Positions 51,964 to 61,942 are shown, numbered from the stretch's first letter. The stretch: DNA of 64,000 bases from Brevibacterium zhoupengii (GCF_021117425.1 NZ_CP088298.1:2666001-2730000); one strand, 5' to 3'. Made by a program: numbers and translations. The notes: generated from the sequence alone by a model not told the origin.

Positions 51964-54474
51964 ATGAAGCACATGAACGACAGCAGCTCGCACTACAGCG
52001 TGCATTCTGACGACACCAGTTCGTCAGCCTCCAACGGCCGTTGCCTCGATATCGACGAGGATTCTCCATTCAGCGACCTGTCGGCCGTCTACGCCTGCAG
52101 CGACCAGGCACAGTTCGCAGCGCTCGATGCCACCAGCGGCATCTTCGTTCGCGAGGTTGCGCACTACCTCGGTCTTGCTGGTCCCGATCTGACGGTCCCC
52201 TATGACTTCGCGCCTCTCGCGGAGACCGTCCGCCGACATTGCCGTCGCAAACGCCCACGCCCCCACACGACCTCCACAGCAGACGCAGCAGCCAGCGCAC
52301 AGTCTCCCGCTCATTCCACACCTTCTGCTCCGAGCGCCTCGTCCACTTCCCGCCGAAAGAAGGATCGCGGAGCTGGTCGCAGAATGCGTCGTGAACAGAG
52401 GGAAGCACGGGAGCACCCTGAGCCGCTTCCAGACTTTCCTGCATTCAATCCCGCGTCGACGTTCAACGGCTGGACCCATCAATACGCCTGTGCTGAAGAC
52501 ATCTGCGAGTACTCGACGCTCCTCGGTGCCACCACGTCGGGGGCCTATAAGCACATCACGTCTGCAATGACGCTGGTCCACGGGCTTCCGAAGTTCCACC
52601 AGCGCTGCATCGATGGCGATTTCACCATCGAACACGTCGCATTTGTGACCCGACGCTGCCGGGATGTCGCGTTCAGATACCTGCCCAACATTGATGACTA
52701 CCTGGCCGACAGGCGCGCAGACATCACGATCGAAACGTTCAAACGATCGCTCGCACTGAAGATCGCGGCACTTCAACCAGCACAGGAGACACTGGAGAAG
52801 GTCGCGGTCCGCCGCCGGGTTGACATCAGCACGGGTGATGACGGGACCGCATACCTCACGCTGACTGGTCCAGCTCCAGATCTCCACGCCTGCTACAGAA
52901 GAGTCGAGGCATTCGCTCGAGCCGTCTACAAGGGAAATATCGATGCATTCGGCGACCAACTGAACGACGGTGAGTCCTTCGACGACGATCGCGGCATCGA
53001 CGCGCTCATGTTCGACATTCTCACTCGCACCCGACCCCAGCTGAAGCTTCGGATCACCAGCAACAACACGACAACGGGCGACATATCGAGCACGGACTTT
53101 CCGATCGATGGCCTGTTCACTGGACCTGACGGTGTCCCCATGTCGCCCGAGGAATCTCTGCTCGACTACATCGAACGGACCTTCGGTCAGATGAACGACG
53201 AGACTTCAGCACCGGCCGGCGCCAACAGCAAAGATCCTGTTGCCGGCCAGAAACAGTCTGCCGGCCAAAGACAGGGCGACAGCCAGGAACAGACCACCAG
53301 CCAAGGACAGGCTGCATCCGACTACTGGTTACGGGACCCGCGATTCTTCGAAGCCATGATCAAGGGTCGGCCGACGCCGGGTAGGGCATTCTGGCCGCCC
53401 GGGACCGACCCGCAGACACCACTCGACGATGATTCCTCGTCCCCGTATGACGGATCGACAAGTCCGGTCAGCTACGAGGTTCTCCTCGACTTACCCACCC
53501 ACGAATATTGGCTTTCCCACCAAGCACGCACGACGATCACCGTCCCCATGTTCACGCTGCTCAGTCAGTTCCTCGGCACTTCAGGTGACGGCACAAGTGC
53601 CGAACCGGCCCGGACGCCGGCGACACCTGCCGACGCAGAGTCTGCAGAGACGACTGCGTCGACATCATCATCGGCCAACGCTGCCGGTGAGCAGTGGGCA
53701 GATGCAGATGTTTGCGATCTGGCCGGGATGCTTCCGGACGGCTCCCCACTGCCAGCCGATATGGCACGCAGGCTCGCCGGATATGCGTCAACATGGACAC
53801 GTATCCTCACGGATCCAGCGACCGGCACTCCACTGGATGCGAAGGCAATCAGTTACACGATCCCCAACAGCGTTCGCCAGCCTCTTGCCGCCCAGTGGAT
53901 GAACTGCACCATGCCCGGGTGCACCCGCCGGGCCGAGCTCACAGAAGTCGATCACATCATTCCCTTCGACCACAGCAGCCCACAAAGCGGTGGCCACACC
54001 CGATTCGGCAACCTGCATAATCTCTGCAAACTTCATCACCAGGCAAAGACTGACCAGAAGTTCTCGGTCAGAATGACCGAACCTGGACGGCTTGAGTACA
54101 TTTTCAGACACGGGATCACGACGGAAGTCATGCCGCCTGACAATCCGATCAATGTCGAGCATGTCAAGCTGTTCCTCAAGTATTTCGCGACGCCTCCACC
54201 GCAAACGGCTGCCCCACCCCCATCTGCAACCTCGACGAGAGCGGCTCCGTGTGCCACAGAGAATCCCCCACGGCAGGCGGACGAACAGATGAAGCCCGAG
54301 ACGGCAGAAGAAAAGCCGCCGACCGCGCAGTCACAAACTGCGCAGCCGACGACTGCTTTTACCGGGAAAGGTCACTCCCCCGTTTGGGCCGAGTACGTTG
54401 ACCCCTTCTCTGGCCAACCCGAGCAGAACGCGAAGAAGCAGATCTGGGATTCGGGTGAGAAGCCACCCTTCTGA
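51964..54474 (+). CDS. DUF222 / HNH endonuclease-domain protein
   Basis: The 836-residue protein has a DUF222 region, a Ser/Thr/Pro-rich middle and a C-terminal HNH domain (CTMPGCTRRAELTEVDHIIP, then FGNLHNLCKLHHQAKT) with Cys pairs for zinc. Such proteins are numerous in actinobacteria, often several per genome; the biological role is unknown and mobile or repeat-associated origin is suspected. ATG 51964 follows AGGAGG at ideal spacing. Long disordered insertions make it longer than most family members. Confidence 0.85.
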   Translation: MKHMNDSSSHYSVHSDDTSSSASNGRCLDIDEDSPFSDLSAVYACSDQAQFAALDATSGIFVREVAHYLGLAGPDLTVPYDFAPLAETVRRHCRRKRPRPHTTSTADAAASAQSPAHSTPSAPSASSTSRRKKDRGAGRRMRREQREAREHPEPLPDFPAFNPASTFNGWTHQYACAEDICEYSTLLGATTSGAYKHITSAMTLVHGLPKFHQRCIDGDFTIEHVAFVTRRCRDVAFRYLPNIDDYLADRRADITIETFKRSLALKIAALQPAQETLEKVAVRRRVDISTGDDGTAYLTLTGPAPDLHACYRRVEAFARAVYKGNIDAFGDQLNDGESFDDDRGIDALMFDILTRTRPQLKLRITSNNTTTGDISSTDFPIDGLFTGPDGVPMSPEESLLDYIERTFGQMNDETSAPAGANSKDPVAGQKQSAGQRQGDSQEQTTSQGQAASDYWLRDPRFFEAMIKGRPTPGRAFWPPGTDPQTPLDDDSSSPYDGSTSPVSYEVLLDLPTHEYWLSHQARTTITVPMFTLLSQFLGTSGDGTSAEPARTPATPADAESAETTASTSSSANAAGEQWADADVCDLAGMLPDGSPLPADMARRLAGYASTWTRILTDPATGTPLDAKAISYTIPNSVRQPLAAQWMNCTMPGCTRRAELTEVDHIIPFDHSSPQSGGHTRFGNLHNLCKLHHQAKTDQKFSVRMTEPGRLEYIFRHGITTEVMPPDNPINVEHVKLFLKYFATPPPQTAAPPPSATSTRAAPCATENPPRQADEQMKPETAEEKPPTAQSQTAQPTTAFTGKGHSPVWAEYVDPFSGQPEQNAKKQIWDSGEKPPF

Positions 54475-54513
54475 TGGTTAGTCAGATGGTGAAGCTTCAG
54501 CCAGCGTATTGGG

Positions 54514-55713
54514 TCAGCAGACTTCGAAGAGTCCGGCCGCGCCCTGACCGCCGCCGATGCACATCGTGACGACGACATACTTGACCCCGCGGCGACGCCC
54601 CTCGATGAGAGCGTGACCGACCAGGCGGGCACCGGTCATTCCGTAGGGGTGACCGACTGAGATTCCTCCACCGTCGACGTTGTACTTCTCTGGATCGATC
54701 CCGAGGCGGTCACGGCAGTAGAGGGCCTGGACCGCGAATGCTTCGTTGAGCTCCCACAGACCGATGTCATCGATGGAGAGTCCCTGCGCCTTGAGCAGCT
54801 TCGGAATCGCGAAGACGGGCCCGATCCCCATCTCGTCGGGATCACAGCCAGCGACGGCCATACCCCGATAGACGCCGAGTGGTTCCAGTCCACGTCGGCT
54901 CGCTTCATCACTCGACATCAGCACCGAAGCAGAGGCTCCATCAGACAGCTGTGAGGCATTGCCTGCTGTGATGCTTGGGACCTTCGAAGCTTCGCCGGGC
55001 TTGAGGACTGGGTTCAGTCCAGCCAAACTCTCCAGGGTCGTCGATGGACGGTTCCCTTCATCGCGTTCGAGAGTCACCTGCTGAGCCGAGGTTTCCTTGG
55101 TCTCCTTGTCCACGACGATCTTCGTCGTCGGCAACGCGACGATTTCGTCGTCGAACCGGCCGGCGTCCTGGGCGGCTGCGGTCCGCTGCTGCGAAGAAAA
55201 CGCGTACTCATCCTGTGCTTCACGGCTGATGCCATAGCGTTCGGCCACAACCTCGGCGGTGGCGAGCATCGGGTAGTAGATTCCGGGAACATGTTCGACC
55301 AGCCACGGGTCCTTCGCCCGGAACATATTCATCTTGTCGTTCTGCACCAGGGACACCGACTCCACGCCGCCGCCGACTGCAATCTCCTGTCCATCGAAGA
55401 GGATCTGCTTGGCGGCGGTCGCGATTCCCATCAGCCCGGAGGAGCACTGACGATCAATTGTCATTCCTGGGACCGTTGTCGGGAGACCGGCTCGCAGCGC
55501 CGCCTGGCGAGCGACGTTGGTGGATTGGCTGCCCTGCTGCAGGGCTGCACCGAAGACGACGTCTTCGACTTCGCCCCCTTCCAGACCTGCCCGTGAGACA
55601 GCGTGGGAAATGGCGTGGCCCGCCAATTCCTGGGCTTGGGTGTCGTTGAACGCCCCTTTGTACGCCTTTCCGATCGGAGTTCTGGCGGTGGAGACGATGA
55701 CTGCTTCGCGCAT
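54514..55713 (-). CDS. Acetyl-CoA acyltransferase (thiolase)
   Basis: The 399-residue thiolase has nucleophile Cys90 in [24 protein letters not shown] and [10 protein letters not shown] at the second active site. It can cleave or condense 3-ketoacyl-CoA; degradation is likelier given the FabG-type neighbour. ATG 55713 follows AGAAAGG. It lies downstream of the reductase gene across a gap with a 17-bp repeat. Confidence 0.92.
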   Translation of the reverse strand: MREAVIVSTARTPIGKAYKGAFNDTQAQELAGHAISHAVSRAGLEGGEVEDVVFGAALQQGSQSTNVARQAALRAGLPTTVPGMTIDRQCSSGLMGIATAAKQILFDGQEIAVGGGVESVSLVQNDKMNMFRAKDPWLVEHVPGIYYPMLATAEVVAERYGISREAQDEYAFSSQQRTAAAQDAGRFDDEIVALPTTKIVVDKETKETSAQQVTLERDEGNRPSTTLESLAGLNPVLKPGEASKVPSITAGNASQLSDGASASVLMSSDEASRRGLEPLGVYRGMAVAGCDPDEMGIGPVFAIPKLLKAQGLSIDDIGLWELNEAFAVQALYCRDRLGIDPEKYNVDGGGISVGHPYGMTGARLVGHALIEGRRRGVKYVVVTMCIGGGQGAAGLFEVC

Positions 55714-55761
55714 GACGTGCCTTTCTTCAGTGAGGTGCGCCGGACCGGAGTTCGTCGCGAT

Positions 55762-55829
55762 GTCAGTAGGTCCAGAATGTTAGTAGGACCCGAATCTCAG
55801 TGAGACCAGAGTGTCAGTGGGACCAGAGC
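55762..55829. repeat. Four-copy 17-bp tandem repeat
   Basis: Units at 55762, 55779, 55796 and 55813, consensus GTCAGTRGGACCAGAAT, in the 126-bp gap between the reductase stop and the thiolase start. Confidence 0.85.
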
Positions 55830-55839
55830 CCGCTGCTGG

Positions 55840-56583
55840 TCAGTCTTTCGGCCCTCCGGCCACATAGATGACCTGACCGGAGACGAAGCCGGCTCCCTCT
55901 GAGGCGAGGAATGATGCCGTGTGAGCAATGTCTTCGGGCTTTCCCGTGCGCGCAACGGGAATCTGTCCGACTCCCGCTGCGATGAAGTCTTCGTAGTTCA
56001 CACCCATCCGCTCAGCGGTGGCTTTGGTCATGTCGGTTTCGATGAGGCCGGGAGCAATCGCGTTAGCTGTGACTCCGAACTTGCCGAGCTCGATCGCCCA
56101 GGTCTTCGTCATTCCCTGGATTCCCGCTTTGGCCGCGGAGTAGTTCGTCTGGCCACGGTTGCCCAACGCTGATGTCGACGACATCGATACGATGCGCCCG
56201 TATTTGGCCTCGACCATGTAGGCCTGAACGGCCTTGGCCATCAGGAACGCACCGCCGAGGTGGACGGAGAGGACCTTCTGGAATTCTTCGTGCGTCATTT
56301 TGAACAGCAGGTTGTCTCGCAGGATGCCGGCGTTGTTGACGAGGACTGTCGGTGCACCAAGAGTTTCGGCAACGGTCTTCAATGCTGACTCGACGGAGGC
56401 TTCGTCGGAGACATCGGTGTCAATCCCCAGTCCCTTCACGCCGGCGGCTTCGACGGCCTTGACCGTATCTTCGGTCGGACCCATGTCGAGGATCGCGACA
56501 TTCATTCCATCCGCTGCCAGGCGTTGGGCGATAGCGGCTCCGATGCCGCGGCCGCCACCTGTGACGATTGCTGTCCGAGTCAT
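55840..56583 (-). CDS. fabG: 3-oxoacyl-ACP/CoA reductase (SDR)
   Basis: The 247-residue short-chain dehydrogenase has cofactor loop TGGGRGIG near residue 8, NNAG, and the catalytic Tyr148-Lys152 in YSAAK, with Ser near 136. FabG-type reductases act on 3-oxoacyl thioesters with NADPH; in this context with thiolase it could belong to fatty acid or polyhydroxyalkanoate-type metabolism. ATG 56583 follows GGAGGAAAA. The longer frame upstream lacks similarity. Confidence 0.92.
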   Translation of the reverse strand: MTRTAIVTGGGRGIGAAIAQRLAADGMNVAILDMGPTEDTVKAVEAAGVKGLGIDTDVSDEASVESALKTVAETLGAPTVLVNNAGILRDNLLFKMTHEEFQKVLSVHLGGAFLMAKAVQAYMVEAKYGRIVSMSSTSALGNRGQTNYSAAKAGIQGMTKTWAIELGKFGVTANAIAPGLIETDMTKATAERMGVNYEDFIAAGVGQIPVARTGKPEDIAHTASFLASEGAGFVSGQVIYVAGGPKD

Positions 56584-57042
56584 GACGATTTTCCTCCGAA
56601 ATGCTGGTTCGTGATTGGGGGCGACAACAGTGATATGGATCTCACCTCTCGCTGCTTCCACCATAGACCACATTTGTCACTGAACGATTGCTTGCTCAGA
56701 AATTGGGATCCCGACTTTTCGCCGCCTCTGACCGATTCACGCTTCGCCCCCGGCCCCTGGTCAAACAATCCCAGCTCCTGTTCCTGCCCCGGCACCCCAG
56801 TCGATCGACCCCAGTCCGTCCACCACAGGAACACCACGCGAGCCAGCCAGACTGCACCACATTGCGGCGTGAGAACAAAGGTCAAAGATTTTCACAATGA
56901 GATTGACATCACATTTGATGATGTATAGGTTCCATTCTAAGCCTCAATCGAATATTCGTTCAGATGGGCTTCGGGCCTGCTTTGGCATCCCGACAATTTC
57001 AAGGAGCGCTGTTGCTCCGTCTCACTTTTCAAAGGAGAAAAG
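56584..57042. other. Divergent intergenic region
   Basis: A 459-bp gap between the SDR gene and the liv operon. It contains the liv promoter at 56903-56931; upstream of the SDR gene there is GCAAGCAATCGTTCAGTGAC (about 56678-56697, minus strand), possibly a TetR-type operator, by eye only. Confidence 0.6.
56903..56931 (+). promoter_or_regulatory. Promoter of the liv-type ABC operon
   Basis: TTGACA (56903-56908), 17-base spacer, TAGGTT (56926-56931), about 110 bases before the solute-binding gene. The -35 and spacer region hold the inverted repeat ACATCA-N7-TGATGT, which could be an operator. Confidence 0.6.
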
Positions 57043-58266
57043 ATGACCTCAATCCCGCGAAGGGCGAGCCGTCCTGTGCTTGCTGCGGCCGTCATCAGCA
57101 CATTTGCACTAGCTCTCGGCGCATGCGGTGGGGGCGGTGGAAGCGGAGACTCCGGCGGTGACGAGTCTGTGGTCATCGGCTATACGGGTCCTCTGAGCGG
57201 CGGCGGTGCAGCTTACGGAGAGAACGTCCAGACCGGTCTCCAGATGGCTGTCGACGATCTCAATAAAGATGGACTCGAAGTCGACGGGAAAAAGGTCACC
57301 ATCGAGCTCAAGTCCCTCGACGACAAGTATGCCCCGTCCACCGCAGCCAGCAATGCACAGCGACTGGCAGATCAGGACAAAGCCCCTGTCGTCGTCTCCC
57401 CCAACGCCGGGGCAATCAAAGCGATCCAGCAGATCAACGACGGTCGCTCCAAGTTCCTGATCTCCGCGTACACATCGGATCCTGCAATCGTGCAGTCCGA
57501 CAATCCACTGACGATGATGATTCCGCCGAACTTCGAGTCCTATGCCAAACCGTTCACTGAACAGGGAATGAAGCATGGCGGCAAGAAGCTTGCTCTTCTC
57601 GGAACCCAGAGCGAATACGGTCAACAGTGGACTAAGGCGATCACGGACGAGTGGAAGAAGGCCGACGGCAAAATCGGTGCAGACAACAGCATTGACTATG
57701 CCACCGTCTCGGACTTCGCGGGCCCAGTCTCGAAGGCCCTGTCAGAAAAGCCGGACAGCATCTTCGTCGGTGGACCTTCACAGCCGACCGCACTGATCAT
57801 GGAAGAGGCGAAGAAGCAGGGCTTCAAGGGCAGCTTCCTTGTGATGGACCAGGCGAAGCTCGACGAGATGGCAACCGTGACCAAGATCGAGAACCTGACG
57901 AACTCCGTTGGGGTGCTTCCAGTCAAGGAATATGAGGATCCTGGCACAAAGGACTTCCTCAAGCACTTCGCGGAAGTCGCCGGTGAGAAGAAGGTCGCGA
58001 CCAGCGAAACTGCCCTGAATTATCAGAGCATCGCCATCATCGCCAAGGCGATGGAAGAAGCGGGTACAACCAGCGATCCTGAGAAGATCCGGGCAGCGAT
58101 ACCCGACGCGCTCGGCAAGGTCGATGACAAATACAAGGTCAACGGCTTCCCGACCGAGATCTCGGATGAGGGCCACCTGGTCAACCCTGAGCTGGAGGTC
58201 ACCTACCTGGACAAGGACGAGAAGTACACGAAGGTGCCCGTAGAGCAGGTATCCGACGCCAAGTAG
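57043..58266 (+). CDS. livK: Branched-chain-amino-acid-type substrate-binding lipoprotein
   Basis: The 407-residue lipoprotein has lipobox LALGACG (Cys28), then a type I periplasmic-binding fold: VVIGYTGPLSGGGAAYG, VVVSPNAGAIKA and FLVMDQAKLDEM. It captures the ligand for the transporter encoded next. Ligand class (amino acid, amide or urea-type) is inferred from family only. AAAGGAG precedes ATG 57043. Confidence 0.92.
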   Translation: MTSIPRRASRPVLAAAVISTFALALGACGGGGGSGDSGGDESVVIGYTGPLSGGGAAYGENVQTGLQMAVDDLNKDGLEVDGKKVTIELKSLDDKYAPSTAASNAQRLADQDKAPVVVSPNAGAIKAIQQINDGRSKFLISAYTSDPAIVQSDNPLTMMIPPNFESYAKPFTEQGMKHGGKKLALLGTQSEYGQQWTKAITDEWKKADGKIGADNSIDYATVSDFAGPVSKALSEKPDSIFVGGPSQPTALIMEEAKKQGFKGSFLVMDQAKLDEMATVTKIENLTNSVGVLPVKEYEDPGTKDFLKHFAEVAGEKKVATSETALNYQSIAIIAKAMEEAGTTSDPEKIRAAIPDALGKVDDKYKVNGFPTEISDEGHLVNPELEVTYLDKDEKYTKVPVEQVSDAK

Positions 58267-58305
58267 TCACCATCGTCTAGTTGTCACCATTGTCGGCGCT
58301 TCCCG

Positions 58306-58334
58306 CAGCGGGGTATGAGCTTCATGCCCCGCTG
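58306..58334 (+). terminator. Hairpin between livK and livH
   Basis: 13-bp stem CAGCGGGGTATGA with its complement (one G-U) and a three-base loop, 40 bases after livK. Such hairpins after binding-protein genes often let only part of transcription proceed. Confidence 0.65.
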
Positions 58335-58368
58335 TGGCGCCGTCTGACGTCCTGTGAGGATTCGCTTC

Positions 58369-59235
58369 ATGACCCTTTTCATCCAACAGCTCTTCAACGG
58401 CGTTGCACTCGGCGGTGTGTACTGCCTTGCCGCAATCGGTCTCACCTTAGTCTTCGGTGTCCTGCGCATCCCCAACCTCGCACACGGGTCGCTGTACATG
58501 CTCGGCGCCTATGTCACATACTTCTTCCTGACCACGGTCGGTGTGCCCTATGTGGCTGCCATCGGCATCGCCGCACTCATCCTGTTCGTCCTCGGTGTGC
58601 TGCTCGAACGCTTGGTCTTCCACCCTCTGCGCAACTCACCGCACACCCATCACATGATTGCGGCCATCGGCGCCATGTTCTTCTTCCAGGCCGTGGCACA
58701 GGCAATCTGGGGGGCCGACTTCCGGCGGATGGAGACACCGATTTCGGGAAGTCTGCATATTCTGGGCGCTGAGATCTCGGCACAGCGCATCGTGATCATC
58801 GTGACTGCGGTCGTCGTACTCTCTCTGCTGACATGGTTCATCAAACGCTCCATCCACGGCCAGACGATCGAAGCCATCGAACAGGACCGGACAGGATCGG
58901 CTCTGGTCGGAATCAATCCCGCCATGGTCTCAATGCTGACTCTGGGCTTGTCCGCGCTTCTGGTCACAATCGCGGCCGGCCTCGTCTCCCCCATCAACCT
59001 CCTCTCCCCCACGATGGGTGACTCACTCAACCTCAAGGTGTTCGCGATCATCATCCTCGGCGGCCTCGGGTCACTGCCGGGCGCCATCGTCGGCAGCTTT
59101 GCGCTGGCGATAGCGGAGACGATGACCTCGACCTACATCTCTTCGGCTGTCGGCGAAGCGGTGGCCTTCATCGTTCTGGTGGCGGTGCTGGCGATCAAAC
59201 CCACAGGCCTGTTCGCAAAGGCGGTGCAACGATGA
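58369..59235 (+). CDS. livH: ABC importer permease LivH-like
   Basis: The 288-residue permease has eight or so spans; FGVLRIPNLAHGSLYMLGAY at the N-terminus and ILGGLGSLPGAIVGSF in the second half are LivH hallmarks. ATG 58369 follows GTGAGGA; the codons upstream (from 58354) are probably untranslated. Overlaps livM by ATGA. Confidence 0.93.
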   Translation: MTLFIQQLFNGVALGGVYCLAAIGLTLVFGVLRIPNLAHGSLYMLGAYVTYFFLTTVGVPYVAAIGIAALILFVLGVLLERLVFHPLRNSPHTHHMIAAIGAMFFFQAVAQAIWGADFRRMETPISGSLHILGAEISAQRIVIIVTAVVVLSLLTWFIKRSIHGQTIEAIEQDRTGSALVGINPAMVSMLTLGLSALLVTIAAGLVSPINLLSPTMGDSLNLKVFAIIILGGLGSLPGAIVGSFALAIAETMTSTYISSAVGEAVAFIVLVAVLAIKPTGLFAKAVQR

Positions 59236-60308
59236 ATGCTTTGAAGAATCCCCGCATCCTCGGAACTCTGGCCGTGCTGCTCATCATCGCCCTGACTCCG
59301 CTGGCATTCGGCGACGAGAATTACATCATGCGTGTGATCACCGTCGGACTGTGTTCGGCGATCGCGGTCTATGGCATGAACATCATCCTCGGCTTCACCG
59401 GGCAGCTGTCGCTGGCCCAGGGGGGCTTCTTCGGGATCGGCGCATACACGGTCGGCTTGCTGACAACCGATTTCGACTGGTCATTCTGGCAGGCCTTCCT
59501 CGTCGGCGTGGTCGGCACATCCGCCATCGGATACCTGTGCGGACTCATCGCTCTGCGGACGAAGGACGAGTACTTCGCCATCTTCACGATGGCCATCGGC
59601 TTCATCATCTATCTGACCATCAGCCGATGGGAATCGGTGACACACGCTCATTCCGGAGTCAACAATGTGAAGTTCCCCGAGGGAGGGGAACTGGTGGATT
59701 TCAGTAACCCGACGGCGATGTTCTACCTCGTCTTCATCATCCTGCTGGCCTGTGTCTACGTCACGTACGCGATCCGGCGCTCCAGCGTTGGTCGCACTCT
59801 GCTCACGATTCGCACCAGCGAGGACCTTGCCGACGCGATCGGTGTGAATGTAGGACTGAGCAAGCAGCTCGCCTTCGCTGCGTCAGCCTTCTTCGGCGGT
59901 ATCGGCGGCGGCCTCTACGCCTCGGTCGTCGGTTTCATCGGCCCCGATGCTGCGACGGTGGACAAGACATTCGAGTTCCTGATGTTCATCCTGGTCGGAG
60001 GCATGGGAACTGTGGCCGGGCCGCTGGTGGGCACCATGATTGTGACGTTCCTGTTCGAACTTTTCCAGGACTTCCAGGCTTACCGGTTCATTGTGCTCGG
60101 ACCCATCATCATTGCGCTCGTGATCTTTGCACCGCGCGGAATCGTGGGGTATCTGGGTGGGTTCATCGACAAACGAGCGCGAAAGCGACGAATCGGCTCC
60201 GCCCGCAAGGACGGCTCCGCACCCACCAGCTCTTCGAGCAGCGCTGACGCTGCCGGTCACCGAGGTGCTTCTGCCGACACCATCACCACTACCGAGGAGA
60301 AGAAGTGA
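59232..60308 (+). CDS. livM: ABC importer permease LivM-like
   Basis: The 358-residue permease has the family motifs GQLSLAQGGFFGIGAYT and VGGMGTVAGPLVG. The C-terminal 45 residues after the last span are Arg/Lys-rich then Ser/Ala/Thr-rich. Coupled to livH (ATGA) and to livG (overlap 60305-60308). Confidence 0.93.
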   Translation: MNALKNPRILGTLAVLLIIALTPLAFGDENYIMRVITVGLCSAIAVYGMNIILGFTGQLSLAQGGFFGIGAYTVGLLTTDFDWSFWQAFLVGVVGTSAIGYLCGLIALRTKDEYFAIFTMAIGFIIYLTISRWESVTHAHSGVNNVKFPEGGELVDFSNPTAMFYLVFIILLACVYVTYAIRRSSVGRTLLTIRTSEDLADAIGVNVGLSKQLAFAASAFFGGIGGGLYASVVGFIGPDAATVDKTFEFLMFILVGGMGTVAGPLVGTMIVTFLFELFQDFQAYRFIVLGPIIIALVIFAPRGIVGYLGGFIDKRARKRRIGSARKDGSAPTSSSSSADAAGHRGASADTITTTEEKK

Positions 60309-61078
60309 CGCTGCTCGAAATCAGAGGCCTCGGGAAACGCTTCGGCGGACTTGATGCCGTGAAGAATGTCGATCTCGATGTGCAGGAAGGTCAGATCACA
60401 GCGGTGATCGGTCCGAACGGTGCTGGGAAGTCAACGCTGTTCAACCTCATCCACGGGTTCTACCGCCCCACCGCTGGGACTGTGTCCTTCAACGGGCGGG
60501 ATATCACCCACTCGTCTCCGCATAACTCAGTCAACGGGGGAATTGCGCGAACCTTCCAGACGACGCACCTCTTCGACGATTCCACACTGTTGGAGAATGT
60601 GCTGGCCGGTCGCATCGTCCGGTCAAAGTCCAATGTCTTCGACGCGATCTTCCACACTCCGCGCCATCGCCGCGAATCGGCACTCAACCACGACAAGGCG
60701 CTCGAAGCACTCGATTTCTGCGGTGTCGCCGAATTCCGCCACGACCTTGCGTCCAATGTCCCACAGGAAGTGCAGAAGCGCACGGCCGTCGCCATGGCTT
60801 TGGCGACCGAGCCTGAGCTGATACTCCTCGATGAACCGGCTGGAGGCATCCCCGAGGAAGAGACCACTGACTTCGGCAATCTCATTCGCTCCCTGCCCAG
60901 TCGCGGAGTGTCTGTGCTGCTCGTCGAACACAAGATGTCGATGATCATGGGCCTGGCAGACACGATCCTCGTTCTCGATCACGGTCAGAAGCTAGCGATC
61001 GGCTCCCCCGCGGAGATTCAGAGCAATCCGGACGTGATTCGTGCCTACTTGGGATCGACCAAGGATGAGGAGAACTGA
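60305..61078 (+). CDS. livG: ABC importer ATPase LivG-like, altered signature
   Basis: The 257-residue ATPase has Walker A GPNGAGKST, Walker B LILLDEPAG and the H-loop VEHKM. The ABC signature, normally of the form LPYGVQKR or LSGGQ, reads NVPQEVQKR, so the glycine that contacts ATP is Glu. This could lower activity or make LivF the dominant site in the heterodimer. GTG 60305 begins TLLEIRGLGK. Confidence 0.93.
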   Translation: MTLLEIRGLGKRFGGLDAVKNVDLDVQEGQITAVIGPNGAGKSTLFNLIHGFYRPTAGTVSFNGRDITHSSPHNSVNGGIARTFQTTHLFDDSTLLENVLAGRIVRSKSNVFDAIFHTPRHRRESALNHDKALEALDFCGVAEFRHDLASNVPQEVQKRTAVAMALATEPELILLDEPAGGIPEEETTDFGNLIRSLPSRGVSVLLVEHKMSMIMGLADTILVLDHGQKLAIGSPAEIQSNPDVIRAYLGSTKDEEN

Positions 61079-61782
61079 TGCTCTCGCTCGAGAACATAAG
61101 CGTCGGATATGACGCGACTGATGTGCTGCATGGGGTGAGCATCACTGCCCAGCCCGGTGAGTTGACGGTGATCCTGGGAGCCAACGGCTCGGGAAAGACC
61201 ACCTTGTTCAAAACCATCAGCGGTCTTCTGCGTACGCGTTCTGGAAAGATCGAATACAACGGGCAGGCGATCCAACGAACGCAACCGAGCACCATCGTCA
61301 AACGCGGTATCGCACATTGCCCCGAGGGCCGACACTTGTTCGGGAAGATGTCGGTGGAGAAGAACCTCCGCTTGGGCACATACCCGCATAGGAACCGCAC
61401 CCGCACCGAGGAGATCCTGAGTGAAGTCCTCGAGCTGTTCCCCATCTTGAAGGAGAAGTCAGCCCAGCCTGCAGGATCGCTCTCAGGTGGACAGCAGCAG
61501 ATGGTGGCGATCGGTCGTGCACTGATGTCTGACCCCAGCCTGCTGATCTTGGACGAGCCATCTATGGGTCTGGCTCCCCTGGTTGTCGAACAGGTGCTCG
61601 AATCGATTGCGCAGATCAACAGGAACGGTATCGGAGTGCTGCTCAGTGAGCAGAATGCGAAAGCCTCCTTGGCGATCGCTCACCGTGGATATGTGTTGGC
61701 CGAGGGACGAGTCGTGCTTGCCGATGATGCAGAGAAGCTGCTCGACAATCCTCAAGTGCAGGCAGCCTACCTAGGGCTGTGA
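61078..61782 (+). CDS. livF: ABC importer ATPase LivF-like
   Basis: The 234-residue ATPase has Walker A GANGSGKTT, a canonical signature SLSGGQQQM, Walker B LLILDEPSMGLAP and the H-loop-region LLSEQNA, the usual LivF variant. ATG 61078 overlaps livG's stop (TGATG). Last gene of the operon, followed by a strong hairpin. Confidence 0.94.
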   Translation: MLSLENISVGYDATDVLHGVSITAQPGELTVILGANGSGKTTLFKTISGLLRTRSGKIEYNGQAIQRTQPSTIVKRGIAHCPEGRHLFGKMSVEKNLRLGTYPHRNRTRTEEILSEVLELFPILKEKSAQPAGSLSGGQQQMVAIGRALMSDPSLLILDEPSMGLAPLVVEQVLESIAQINRNGIGVLLSEQNAKASLAIAHRGYVLAEGRVVLADDAEKLLDNPQVQAAYLGL

Positions 61783-61841
61783 GCCAGTCGTGGGCAAGCA
61801 TCATGCACACGGTTCCGCACAGATACTGCCCGCAGACATCG

Positions 61842-61886
61842 TCGACCTCTGGCGCCTCGCAATCGCCGCGAGGCACCAGAGGTCGA
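61842..61886. terminator. Bidirectional terminator between livF and yciO
   Basis: 18 paired bases with one mismatch (TCGACCTCTGG, C, GCCTCGC and complement), seven-base loop AATCGCC, between the convergent genes. Confidence 0.85.
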
Positions 61887-61942
61887 TGGAACACTGCTAC
61901 CGGTTGAACGAGCACTGCCGCAGATCGAAGAACCGCTGAAGC

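Noticed and set aside
54475..54513. Terminator between DUF222 and thiolase genes
   Set aside because: No inverted repeat long enough to support it.
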